Assembly: GCF_964204645.1 (NCBI RefSeq)
Contig: NC_134026.1
Coordinates: forward strand, 24,570,650-24,634,649
Source of the DNA: Tubulanus polymorphus
Lineage: Eukaryota; Nemertea; Palaeonemertea; Tubulaniformes; Tubulanidae
Length of the DNA: 64,000 nt
Reading direction: 5' to 3'
The first letter of the stretch is position 1, and the number at the start of each line of letters is the position of its first letter. The position numbers and the translations under genes are program-made. This document shows positions 11,960 through 22,808 of the stretch, one piece after another. Under the pieces are notes generated by a model, which was not told where the DNA came from, did no database searches, and was given only the letters and a program-made list of their open reading frames with translations.

Positions 11960-13035
11960 ATGCCTCATCTGAAACAGCCAAAAATCTTCCAACCACTTTG
12001 GAAAGAATGGGACTACAAGGCTCAAAAGAAGGGCATAAGAAACACAGTATATTCGGTAAATGGTGATGAATTTACAGGGGAATGGCTGGACAATAAAAAA
12101 GATGGTAGGTTCAATTTCATTTGAAGAAAGCAAAAAAGATACTTTACTTACCTATCATCATCATTAAAACGTGTTTGATAACCTTGTGTTATTTCAGGCA
12201 AAGGTACATATAAGTGGAAAGAAACTGGAGCTCTTTATGATGGTGACTGGAAAAAGGGAAAGCGATCTGGTTTTGGAACTTACAGTGTACCAACTAAACC
12301 AGGAGAATATCAGAAGCAATATTCAGGTGGCTGGAAAAATGATATGAGACATGTAAGCTAACAAAAGCAATAGCATCATAAAACCACATCTCTCAAAGAG
12401 GCACGGTTTCAGTCATCCCAGTGTTTTTATTTTTAGGGATATGGAACACAGTTTTATAAGGATGATGAATACTTTGAAGGTGAATTCTATGCAGATCAAA
12501 GAAGTGGTTGGGGACGAATGTATTACTCAGATGGGTCGATTTATGAGGGCGAATGGTATGATGACCAAAGAAATGGTCAAGGCATGTTAAGGCTAAGTAA
12601 GTATTACAACTCAGCCATGTAACATGATTTAAAATGTTGGAATCATAAAGAAGCTTTTCTTAAATCTTATGCGATCTGCTATCATTTCTTTAGCAAATGA
12701 AAATCGATATGAAGGATTTTGGAAGAATGATATGAAAAATGGAGAAGGAAAGTTTTTCTATCTTAACAAAGGCCAACTGTACGAAGGTGTTTGGGTTGAT
12801 GACATCCCCAAATGTGGAACAATGATAGACTTTGGTCGGGAAGGTGCCCCTGATCCGACACAGTATCCTATACCTGAGGTAAGTGATAACATGTTTAACT
12901 GTATAGGCCTATGGTAAAATTGCTTGAAAAATTTTCAATCCTTAAACTTTCCATCCTTAAATTCAGGTGAAGTTGGCAGATCCTGATCATGTCCTACGGG
13001 AAGCAGAAGATCAGTTTCTACAATATGATGATTAG
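11960..13035 (+). CDS. MORN3: MORN repeat-containing protein 3
   Basis: Five exons: 11960-12104, 12198-12352, 12437-12596, 12694-12878 and 12967-13035, together 714 nt, or 237 codons plus stop (human about 240). The protein is almost entirely MORN repeats, recognisable as YxGxWxxxxxxGxG units: GEWLDNKKDGKGTY, YDGDWKKGKRSGFGTY, YSGGWKNDMRHGYG, FEGEFYADQRSGWGRMYY, YEGEWYDDQRNGQG and YEGFWKNDMKNGEGKFFY. The C-terminal tail KCGTMIDFGREGAPDPTQYP is diagnostic of MORN3. MORN3 is linked to sperm and motile cilia in vertebrates. Tail-to-tail with KAT14; their poly(A) signals are only about 110 bp apart. An X-box-like site precedes the start. Confidence 0.95.
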
Positions 13036-13113
13036 ACTACAATAATTAACTAATTAGTACATGTTTGTACATTGTGTAAATATTTGTTATCTTTTGTACA
13101 TAAAAGTAGTGTA

Positions 13114-13119
13114 AATAAA
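13114..13119 (+). terminator. Poly(A) signal of MORN3
   Basis: AATAAA 79 bp after the MORN3 stop codon. Confidence 0.7.
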
Positions 13120-13230
13120 AATATTTGTTTTTCTAAATTTTCAAACTTTTTCTCATATCCTTTCATGCCGTCTTTTCTACCCGTATACAGCTCCACGTGA
13201 AAATAACAATAGTTTTAATACAATAAACAT

Positions 13231-13236
13231 TTTATT
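13231..13236 (-). terminator. Poly(A) signal of KAT14
   Basis: TTTATT on the plus strand (AATAAA on the minus strand), about 200 bp past the KAT14 stop and facing the MORN3 signal. Confidence 0.65.
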
Positions 13237-13436
13237 TGTACAATTGAGACATATCAAATGCAGACTGGTGTACAATACTACAGAATATTACATTTACAGG
13301 CAGAACCACAGAAACTCTCCAAACCACCACATGATCTGCGTATAGTTCCACATATCCAGGTACAAGCATTCAGTTCACAAATTTGTACATAGGAACACAC
13401 AACTGGCTAGTATGGCATGATGTAATCCATCGTAGT

Positions 13437-16400
13437 TCAACGTCTTAATCTCATGAAGAAAGCATGTCGACACTCCTTTGAATCCAGAGGATAATACTTT
13501 TCGTAGAAGTCCAAAATAAACTCTTCAGGTTTGAATCCAAATTTTTGGTACAACATCATCGCTGTATTGGTAGCAGAAACATGCAGTGTCACATCTTTTC
13601 CCATACATGTCTGAAATATATGGACAAATTGAATAACAAATCTTTGATGACACCATACTTTAAATATGATAATTTGTCTGCGTTCATTAGAGTACCTGTA
13701 TAAGGTGATAAAGCATAAATTTAGCTATACCAGCTCTTCTCCATTCGGGATGTGTGAACAGGAAGGAAATGTATGCTTCGTTATACTTTACATCTGGCAC
13801 CATGAATGCAAAGCCAATCACAAATTTTCTATAAAGTACAACGCAGCTAAACTCTGGATACTGTAAGCAGTCAGATACTGAAATATATAGCACATGCATA
13901 TCAAAGTACATGCAACAAAATAGTATGAATTATTGTAATGGTTAACTTACAGTCAATTCCAGGCCAGAAAAATTCTTTGCAAAGGGAATTTATTGAAGGA
14001 ATATGTTGAGGTCTGACATAGCAATAGTCTATCGGTGGCATCTGACATGGTCTCCACAGAGGATCCTTCCTGCCAAAAGGAAACATAATTCGAATGTTCT
14101 GAAGATCTGAATTTTCAATGAATACCGGTAGTCAATTCACAATATACCTGTTATGGTAGGCAACAATCTCATTCAAGAGTTTCATTTTCAATGGTCTAGA
14201 TTCATAATCCCTTCTGATGAATGGTTTTAATATTCTAAAACAATTAGATTAGGTACAAATGAATCCAGAACAACTTGTTTCAGTCCTTATGAACTTGGAA
14301 TGTAAAACTTACCGCGCCGTGTAAGGGCTGACAATGTTCTGTAACTGACCATCTTCAAATCCCACAAGTCGATTCAAAAAACTAACAGGCTGCTGAGTGA
14401 CAAACTTTAAACTATTCATAGAACACTAGAAAATAAGGATTAGAGGCAACTAATTAATCACCCTGTACAAAAATCTGAAATAAAATGAATTCATATCAAT
14501 TTGTGATCATTAAATTCAAACACACCTGATACCTATCCAGCACTCTATGAGTGTCAAGTCCCTCCATAGTTGTTGGTAGGTTGTTAGGATTATGCTGGGT
14601 GTAGTCAGTATAGTCTGGTCGATAAGCCCGTCTAACCACAGCTCCAGTCAACCCACTAACTTCTGCATCTAAGTCAAACACTGGTTGGCCATGTTCTCTT
14701 TGAGCCTTAAAAAGTGATGAATACCGGTATTGAATGAAAGAGAATCTTAAAATTGATTTTGAATTCGTACACAAAGTTATACCTGTCTTACTATCAACTT
14801 TCGTCTAAGCCTGGCTGCTTCAGGATCAAATGGTACCAATTTTGATAGATCATTCAATTTCTTCAGCAATTGCTTTTCTTCATATAAGCTCAGTGGTTCG
14901 AATCTAGATTCAGAAAGACAAAGAAATACGTAAACATTAAAAATACAAATACATGTACATTACATTCAAATGTGACTTCTGAACAAACTTATGTACTGGT
15001 GGTGAACGGTCAGACTTATCCATCACTTACATTTTATGAGATTCAGGTTCGGATTTTATTTGAGGTTTTTCATCTTGTTTCCGCTTTTTAGAAGCGGGAC
15101 CCTCATCATCATCTTCTCCCTCACTTTCTTCTGGCGAACTTAAACCAGAATCCTCTGCTTTCTGAGATGACTGAGTATGCTGACTGCTATCCGAAATTCC
15201 CATTCTCTGGTCTGATGAAGAACCTAATCAAAATGTATCATTGTTGTCAATAATCACAAGGGCATTAATAACAAGAATCCTGCTTTGGTAGGACATACCA
15301 CCTAAAGATCGCATAATATCATCCATTTCAGGATTCTTATGGAGTGTCAGAGGTGATCCTTCTGGGCTAACTGCGCATGGATCCACTTCAAAATCACTTT
15401 CTCCACTTAAATCGTCAGCTAATAGAAGGTCAGGTACCTGTTCTAAAATGATATAAGTCCATGAATTTCAATTTCAACTTGACGTTATCTACAGGATACC
15501 AAAACTTTATTATCAATACAGATTTCTGTAAGTACCTGTTGCGACTAGATCTTTTTCTGTGAAAAGCTTTTTCGTAATTTCTTCATTGTTTTCAGCTTGG
15601 AGTTTTTGACTTAGAAGTGCAGCTGCTGAAGGTTTTGAACCTGAATCCAATACGTCATCCGAATTCTGACTTGAACTAAGTGAGACACTTTCACTCGATG
15701 CAACTGTTGTTTGGGGTGTGGATTCCTGAAAAGATGAACTTTTTTTCATAGGAATTCTACACACGTAAAAAATTTATTCTATTTCTATATCAATCATCAG
15801 ACTTTTACCTGAGAATTTGATCGTTTCTCCTTTATATCAATAGCAGTCTCCATAATACTTTTCTTTGTCCGCGCTCGTAAACTATCCATAGATGCCTTTT
15901 GGTCTTCGTTCATTTTTTTTCGAGCAGCTCTTGCTGATTTGATTTTGACATCTATAAAAACAATAGGATTTTTCATAAAACCAATCATAGTATACGTACA
16001 CTACGTTTACGGATATAATCCCTAACCCATATCTCGGGTCGGTGGTTTAATTTCACGTAATCGCCACCAGCCAAGCTCCTTCAGTTCATCGGTGCCAGAT
16101 TTAAAATGATCATTACTACCACTAGATAGTACACTGGATACTGTTCCAAACCAAGTGGATGACTGCTTTCTGTAAAATATACAAAATTTACTCCCCAATT
16201 ATAAAATTACAGGCAATATACACTCACACAAAAGATTGGCAGGAAGCAAAATATTTTCTTGCAATGATATTATTAGAGGCCTTATACCTTGTATCTGCAA
16301 ACAATAGAGACCAATGCTTTTCGATGAAACCACAAATTTGTTCTTTCCAACGATAATATCCGCATTTTCCAGTGCTTGTCAGATGAAGATTGTACAATGC

Positions 16401-16967
16401 CAGTGATATAGCCTGAAGCCTGTAAGAACAATAAATAACATTCTTTCAATGGAATTATGACACAGATGTTAGCTTACCAGCATTAACCACCAACGGATAC
16501 ATACCAAGATATTCTCATTCTAACAGCAGCTTCCTGACCAGTATCTGAACAGTAACTGCATGTCAATAGGAAAAGAGTATCTCCCTGTAGAGGACTTGGT
16601 AAAGGAGACTTCAGACAACCTTGAAGTAATGAATGAGAATATGAGATAGCAATGGTAAAAAATTCAGGTCACTCGTGTATGAAGGCCTAAAACTTTTCTT
16701 ATTCACCATAATACCATAATCAAGATAACACGATTGTCAATGAAAAAGAAGATAAGAAAGAAGAGAAAGAAACAACAGAAAATGTGTTTATGAAAATCGT
16801 ATGGTGATGACAACAGTTATAGCCACAATTATAGCATCATCAAAATAAAATAAATACATACAAAACTAACCTATATGAAATCCTCTTTTACACCTCTCAC
16901 AGTCTAACATGTCATCCTCTCTGTCAGCTACTGAACAGTAACAGTGAGGCCCCATGTTTCCAGCCAT
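13437..16967 (-). CDS. KAT14: Lysine acetyltransferase 14 (ATAC complex subunit, CSRP2BP/ATAC2)
   Basis: Fifteen exons: 16967-16871, 16619-16505, 16419-16288, 16169-16027, 15951-15809, 15725-15536, 15442-15299, 15223-15031, 14903-14783, 14705-14526, 14425-14313, 14234-14148, 14069-13951, 13877-13696 and 13610-13437. Total 2,133 nt (710 codons plus stop; human 782). KAT14 is a GNAT-fold subunit of the ATAC histone acetyltransferase complex in the nucleus. The N-terminus has a cysteine/histidine cluster resembling a PHD finger, then a helical region with GYYRWKEQICGFIEKHW. The middle is acidic, low-complexity and has a KKRK nuclear-localisation-like stretch near 15075-15100. The C-terminal GNAT domain is strongly conserved (IDYCYVRPQHIP, MVPDVKYNEAYISFLF, HPEWRRAGIAKFM, QKFGFKPEEFILDFY). 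The donor after the fourth exon is atypical (GTTAGG). Head-to-head with the MS4A-like gene. Confidence 0.93.
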
Positions 16968-17528
16968 AATTCAGTCAGCAACATCAACTGTGTCCAGGCC
17001 ACAGACGTGTGAAACGAAACTGTGAGCATCATTCGGGATTCGAACCCAAAAACCCGGAAATCAAGAAAAAGCCACCAATGTAAATACAACATTTATTGAT
17101 ACAATTAAAATCATACAAAATATAATTCTACATCATCAAATCATTAATGAATGACATATTTACCATAATACGTATATATGCACTTAAAGCAATGTTCGTA
17201 TGCATACATACGATTTTATTACTTGACTAAATCATTTTACACTTTCGTAAAAATGGGATTCGAACCAAAGGCCAACTTCAATAAACCCGGAAACGTCAAT
17301 GGTTTTTCCAAGAACGTAAACACTGACTAAAATGATCATGAAAGCAATTATTTATACATAGCCACATAAGAGCTGTCTACGTAAAAGGTTTGAGCATCTA
17401 TTTTCTTTTTAGAAATTTGTTAATATTTGTATATAAGTCCTTGGAAATGGAAATTTGTGGAAATTGAAAGGGTAAACCCCTTTTAATTTTACTCATCAAT
17501 TTTGATTTACATTAGTTTCAGAAACAAA

Positions 17529-18353
17529 ATGACAACATACCAACAACCAGGTATTTATGTCCAAAGTCGATGGACACCATCTCAACACCACCAAACGCCA
17601 CAACAACCAGTTGCAGAATTGCCTTCTACACAACACGACATTCAGGTTGGCGGTTATTATGAAAGTCGACGTGAGGGTTTTGCGCATGACCACGCGCGAA
17701 GATGTGCGACGGTTCAGATCGGGTGCGCAATGGCTGTTTTTTTAACAGCATCCATTTTAATTCTTACGAAAGGTTACCTATTCATTGCCGGGGCCGGATT
17801 TTGGGGTGGAATGTTATTCCTGATCGCCGGAAGTATCGGAATACGATCTTCGTTGAAAAAAGAAAACTGTCAAATAACTGGAACAATGGTTTTCTCAATA
17901 TTGTCCTGTCTCGCTGCATGCGTTGGTGCTGCATTCGCATGCATTGCATTTTTACAAGATTACCGACTTGTTGTATATTGTTGGCCGGAAAAAGAAGACC
18001 ATACGCTACCGTACTTCTGCCTATACAAATCAGAAGTTCCACGTTTATACATATTTGTGAGCCTCGGTTGTCACTGTGGAAATATGCTGTTCAATTTCAT
18101 TGAAGCGTTAGTAGCATTAGTGCAGTCTGCGATCTGCTGCCGAGCCGTTTGCTGCGGATCCGGGCGCAACAGAGATCCAGTGGTAGTGTACATTCCTTAC
18201 ACCGATGCGCATCATGAAGAGGGTTCACTGTTACACGGATCAGGAAGAAGGGATTACCATGCGGACACTTTCGCGCAAGCGTCTGCGCCACCTCTAGATC
18301 CTCCACCGTACACAGAAACTCCTGAACATCGGCTTTATCCTGCTCTACATTGA
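17529..18353 (+). CDS. MS4A (CD20)-like four-transmembrane protein with C-terminal PPxY motif
   Basis: A single coding exon of 274 codons. Four hydrophobic segments are visible at about residues 60-81, 84-105, 117-143 and 173-205. The second and third carry a GFWGGMLFLIAGSIGI pattern followed by a cysteine and ITGTMVFSILSCLAACVG. This recalls the MS4A/CD20 signature 'WGG..(Y/F)I.SGS' and the following helix. The loop between helices 3 and 4 has several cysteines. The N-terminal 50 residues are Q/P-rich. The C-terminal tail contains DPPPY (about residues 257-261), a potential WW-domain or HECT ligase docking motif. An acceptor-like sequence ends just 8 bp before the ATG, suggesting a 5' UTR intron. 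Assignment to MS4A is by pattern only; function is unknown. No human orthologue can be named. Confidence 0.75.
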   Translation: MTTYQQPGIYVQSRWTPSQHHQTPQQPVAELPSTQHDIQVGGYYESRREGFAHDHARRCATVQIGCAMAVFLTASILILTKGYLFIAGAGFWGGMLFLIAGSIGIRSSLKKENCQITGTMVFSILSCLAACVGAAFACIAFLQDYRLVVYCWPEKEDHTLPYFCLYKSEVPRLYIFVSLGCHCGNMLFNFIEALVALVQSAICCRAVCCGSGRNRDPVVVYIPYTDAHHEEGSLLHGSGRRDYHADTFAQASAPPLDPPPYTETPEHRLYPALH

Positions 18354-19093
18354 ACTATTTTACAACCGTCTTAAACAAAGTCCATGGAATTACCATGATG
18401 AGTAGCAATACGTATTTGTGAAAGAAACTGCATAATTAATTGTACCGGTACCAGGATTCGTTGTGGTAAGAGTTTTATATGAGTTGAATGAACATTGGTA
18501 TTTCCCAAGTTTAATGGAAGCTTACTGTGTACTCTCTTGGGTGTAAGATAATGTTCTGTAATTATGCTAGTCGGATTAATGTATTCAGGTAAATCTGTTT
18601 AGGGATACAGTAAAATTTCGAATGCTTCACCTCTGAAGTTGATAGTTCACTGCTATTGCTGATCATTTGCTATTGCTGATCATTTGTCTCATATTGCGTT
18701 GTTTTTAGATACACATTACTTTATGAGGAATGTAATAATAAGGAGCTATTCAAAATTTTTTAGAAGTTCATTGATTTTTGGCTTTCTGGATAGTGAGATA
18801 TCATTCCAAGCTGAAATTACATTCTATTTTGATATATTCATCATTGTTGAAACATTGTTGATGGCTTAGACCAAAGTGCTGTTTGAGATTTCTTTTTTAA
18901 AAGCTGACATTATGCTGGTATATATTGATGAATATGTAGGTTGATTTTTTCAGAAGAGATATATACAGATTGCTGATAATTTTGTAAAATGGTTTTGTCC
19001 TAATTCTGATACATCGATGTCAAATCATTCTATTTCATGTATTTCTAGATTAGATCTCTTGAAGATCTTAAATATACTACCATGTATAACGTG

Positions 19094-19240
<147 letters not shown>

Positions 19241-19928
19241 CGTATCACTCTATTGGTTAAATGTGCAAGTCAACTATTTCTGTGACAATTACTATCATTT
19301 ATGATTGTGCTTTTAGCTGGATGTTGATTGAGTTTCATCATCTTTATAACTTATGGAAGTTGTATTATTTCTCAAGAGATTTATTGTGCATGTACTTTAT
19401 TTTCATTTGGTTCATAAAAACTGTGCTGGCATATTTTTCTGAACTGATGGAATGAAGAGAGACATGAAATGTTTTAAATTACATTTTACTTTTACTTGTT
19501 TATTTCTAGTCAGCTGCCTTTATAAATCAGGTTTTGGGGAAATACTTCAGTTTTCTTTTAGCTTATGAATGAATGATATGAATTGAAATTCAGAAATAAA
19601 TATGAATCGACCACTACCTTTTATATTTTTTAAATTCGATAGATAAATCTGCATTGTTCAATAAAGGGAGGTATAAAAAATTTGAAGGACCTTGCAAGTG
19701 TAGGCCTGCCCCTAATAAAGATACAAGTCATTTTAATCTTGTCTGTACATGTTTTAAAATGTTGCCTTATTATTTTTTTTGTCTCAAGACTTCATGATGC
19801 AGTTTCAGTTGTTCCATTTGGCTTTAAACTAGTACTTTGGAAGTACTATGAATCAATTTTAATGGAAAGCAGTATTTTTACAGATGATTAAAGCTTTGCT
19901 ACAGTTTTGTCTTGCTACTTAGAAAACA

Positions 19929-19934
19929 AATAAA
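19929..19934 (+). terminator. Poly(A) signal candidate for the MS4A-like gene
   Basis: AATAAA about 1.6 kb after the stop codon. Earlier AATAAA copies near 19595 and 19660 are alternatives. Confidence 0.4.
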
Positions 19935-19994
19935 GATCTCTGCTTGTGGTTGTGCATTATCTCTGATTTTGACTTGAATACTTTTGCATTAACG

Positions 19995-20102
19995 TTAGGG
20001 ATCATTCATTTATCAGCCATTTTTCTTATACATTAAGCATTACAGTACGCAATTGCACTGACCCCTCCCCTAATGCGTACGTAATAAATGAATGACCCCT
20101 TA
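19995..20102. mobile_element. 102-bp MITE with TTA target duplication
   Basis: Element 19998-20099 begins GGGATCATTCATTTAT and ends with the complement of GGGGTCATTCATTTAT (15 of 16 matching). It is flanked on both sides by TTA (19995-19997 and 20100-20102). The interior has no coding content. A 3-bp TTA duplication fits several DNA-transposon groups. Confidence 0.75.
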
Positions 20103-20286
20103 TTCAGAATGCTGTTAAATCGACATGGCATATCCGACAGTCATTACTGGTTTAGAATTGTGAATGTGAAAAAAAAGTTTTATCAAAACTACCAAGAGGA
20201 CTGAACATGGTAAACATCTTGTGGATCTGGTCTTTATTTCATTTCCTTATCAAAAAGTTACATCCAAAAAAATTACCTTTCATTTT

Positions 20287-20292
20287 TTTATT
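20287..20292 (-). terminator. Poly(A) signal candidate for the MPV17L2-like gene
   Basis: AATAAA on the minus strand, about 340 bp past the stop. Confidence 0.45.
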
Positions 20293-20634
20293 AAATACAA
20301 TTAGACCATGACAATTGATGTTATTATTATTCTTTTAGAAAACTTTAAAAATCTGAGATCCGCAAGTCCAGATTTATATTTTGCACTTTCACATTGAAGG
20401 AGAATAGAAAATGAATAATTATTGTAGTTAAAATAAGGATGATAAACTAACAAAGTAAAAGACATAAACATGTACTGGTACAACAAATGCAAACAGAAAG
20501 AGGTAAAAATTCAATATTTCGTCCCCATTATCTGTGCCATAGAGATATTTTACTAAAACAATAAACATAGAATTGAGCTGTTTTTCAGGAAGAGCATTTA
20601 CTTCTAGTATCACATTTTCAAAGCTGAATGAGCA

Positions 20635-21629
20635 TCATTCAGTTTTCTCAACTGCATTCGATTGATGTTTGTCCTGAAAGGAAGAAGGTTCAGAAAACCA
20701 CTTGAATATACAGTCTACTCCTCGGCTGATCGTTTTAAAATCAAATCAACATATTAGCATTCCAGATATTGTCTTGAAACCTAATAACTTACCCTATGGT
20801 GCATGTAGGAAAGAAATATACACCATATAAAACCACATATGGAAACGTATATCACTCTGAAATAATCTGGTATGTAGAAAAAATTCAAAGACTGTGCAGC
20901 TGGCCAAAAACATAAATCGACCTATGAAAAAGTAAATATATTCAATCAAAAATGGATTCTTGAGTTTTGATTATCTAATAAGAATTCAAACTGGATTGAG
21001 TTTACATACAAGATATACGACTAGAATTTTTTTCTTAAAACCATCCCAAGCTTCATCCCATTGCTTTCCTTCCAAGAATGCAGATCCTGTAAAAAGAATA
21101 CAAAGTTATTAAGGTACTGGTTTTGAAATTATCAGGTTTAGGTACTATTTCATGACATTTACTCACCAACTAAGTACAAAAAGGCAAAGAAAGGACCAGC
21201 AATCGTTTGATCCAGAAAGACCTTCTTAAATACTATTTTCCCAGATTTTCCCACTAATACGTGGTCTAGAAAAGAGTACCAGCCATGATTTGCAAATCCC
21301 ATTCCTACACCAAGCGTAAACATGCGACCTAGAATCGAACATTCATAAACGTGTAAGAAATGTTGATATGATCATAATAGAAAATATTTATGTCAATCCT
21401 TTTCGGCGCACTTACGCGTTCTATCATAATCAATTAATGACTGCTTATTTTCAATCCCAGCAGATGGTGGTAGGGCTGGTGTATTACTGTTCTGCTTCTT
21501 CCTTCTTTCTATCACTAACTGATTGAAAATGTCACCTGCTGTCACTAGACTACAACCAGATACCACGTTTGTCACGATTAAGTATCGGCCAAGAAGCCTG
21601 CCAGTTATATTCTTAAGTGTACTGAACAT
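20635..21629 (-). CDS. MPV17L2: MPV17/PXMP2-family mitochondrial inner-membrane protein, MPV17L2-like
   Basis: Five exons: 21629-21416, 21328-21167, 21086-21010, 20921-20793 and 20673-20635, together 621 nt, or 206 codons plus stop (human MPV17L2 206). The family signature is clear: LIVTNVVSGCSLVTAGD near the start, then GVGMGFANHGWYSFLDH, KKVFLDQTIAGPFFAF, the W-D-F-K block and FWPAAQSLNFFYIPDYFRVIY, and a final helix. MPV17L2 is an inner-membrane protein needed for mitochondrial ribosome assembly in human cells; that role is inferred here. A longer open frame runs upstream of the ATG into the NDUFB6 exon on the other strand, but the ATG at 21629 matches the family start. Shares a 148-bp intergenic promoter with NDUFB6. 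Confidence 0.88.
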
Positions 21630-21757
21630 AATAGATAGGTACAGAGAGCTACGTAGTACGAAACGTTGCAGATTCTGTGAGGTGAGTGTCGAGGTCTTTA
21701 ACTTGTGAAACGAATTGGTAGAGGCCGGCAACCAGTCTACTGGGGCCGCAAGGCGGC

Positions 21758-21767
21758 GCCATCTGCC
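21758..21767 (-). promoter_or_regulatory. YY1-like motif in the MPV17L2/NDUFB6 bidirectional promoter
   Basis: GCCATCTGCC on the plus strand (GGCAGATGGC on the minus) matches the YY1 core AnATGGC and sits about 10 bp upstream of the NDUFB6 start codon. YY1 sites close to the transcription start are typical of housekeeping and mitochondrial genes. Resemblance only. Confidence 0.4.
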
Positions 21768-21777
21768 AAAAACCAAC

Positions 21778-22646
21778 ATGGAGCTCGAAGAAACCTTCAA
21801 GAAAAAATGGGAGTTAAGTCAAAAATTACTGAAGCACGATGTAAATCGTGGCAGTCTATACCCTCCCATGAATATCGAACATATGCCCCATGAACGACAG
21901 CGTCTTGCAGGAAAGGGAATGACCGCTGAAGATCGAATGCTTCGTAAGCAATGGTTACAAGATCAAGTCCTTTCCCCGAACGAACCTCGTCATATACCAG
22001 AATTACGTCCCAGAAACATCTTTAGGCGAATTTACACCGCTCCTTGGGATTTCTTCTTCAAAACAATGGAGCCTATTTTGGTGAGTATTTTGAACTAATT
22101 ATCCAGCCATGCCCGTCCAATGAGTGTCAGATAGATTGGTTCTTCTACATGTCATAAATTCACCAGTCTTGCACATTCAATTTATAGGGTGCCAAACCAG
22201 CTGCGATAATAAGATATTTTGCTCCTAAATATTTGATGTTTGCTGCCGGTGGATATTTGGCGTATTATCATTTAAAATATAACCGTTCGGTAGGTATACG
22301 CGATGATCATATCCTGTTCATTTTTTCGTATATTTTCATAGTATTGCTCTGTAAAGTGGATGGATATGCATTCTTTTCACAGGATTGGGATCAACGTGGT
22401 GGATGGCATATGTGGACTTCCCGAGCTCCTTTACTTCCAGTAAGTCCAGCATCTTCAATCTATTCAGATGGAAATTAACCTTAAAAATACACATAGCTTT
22501 ATTCCAGTTTCATTGTGTTTTTCAAATTTCAGGGCGATGCACAATATCCAAAGTTTGAAACTAAAGAAAAGTCGGATTATGCCAACTATGGATTTAAAGA
22601 TCGCACAGCATTCAAAGAGAAGATTAGAACTACACACACTGATTAA
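21778..22646 (+). CDS. NDUFB6: NADH dehydrogenase (ubiquinone) 1 beta subcomplex subunit 6
   Basis: Four exons: 21778-22080, 22188-22289, 22383-22439 and 22533-22646, together 576 nt, or 191 codons plus stop. This is an accessory subunit of mitochondrial complex I in the membrane arm. The diagnostic block DRMLRKQWLQDQVLSPNEP parallels human NDUFB6 'RRRWLKDQELSPREP'. A single predicted transmembrane helix follows (FAAGGYLAYYHLKY), then a matrix or intermembrane tail containing RAPLLPGD. Human NDUFB6 is 128 residues. This one carries about 45 extra residues before the conserved block and a longer C-terminus. Poly(A) signal AATAAA at 22803-22808. Confidence 0.88.
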
Positions 22647-22802
22647 AGATTAGCATATGTAAGAATTATAAATTTGCAGTTGCCAATTATATGAATCCAG
22701 GTTTACTAATCAGAAAAAAACTTAGCGTAGTTGTATATTTTTCTGTTGTAAATTTGATAGTAGGTAGAAATGATGTACACCAGTATAGACAATGTTGCAA
22801 AG

Positions 22803-22808
22803 AATAAA
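22803..22808 (+). terminator. Poly(A) signal of NDUFB6
   Basis: AATAAA about 155 bp after the stop codon. Confidence 0.65.

Noticed and set aside
15726-15764. Upstream acceptor for the KAT14 exon at 15536-15725
   Set aside because: Using the acceptor near 15757 breaks the reading frame; the pyrimidine-rich acceptor just before 15725 restores phase.
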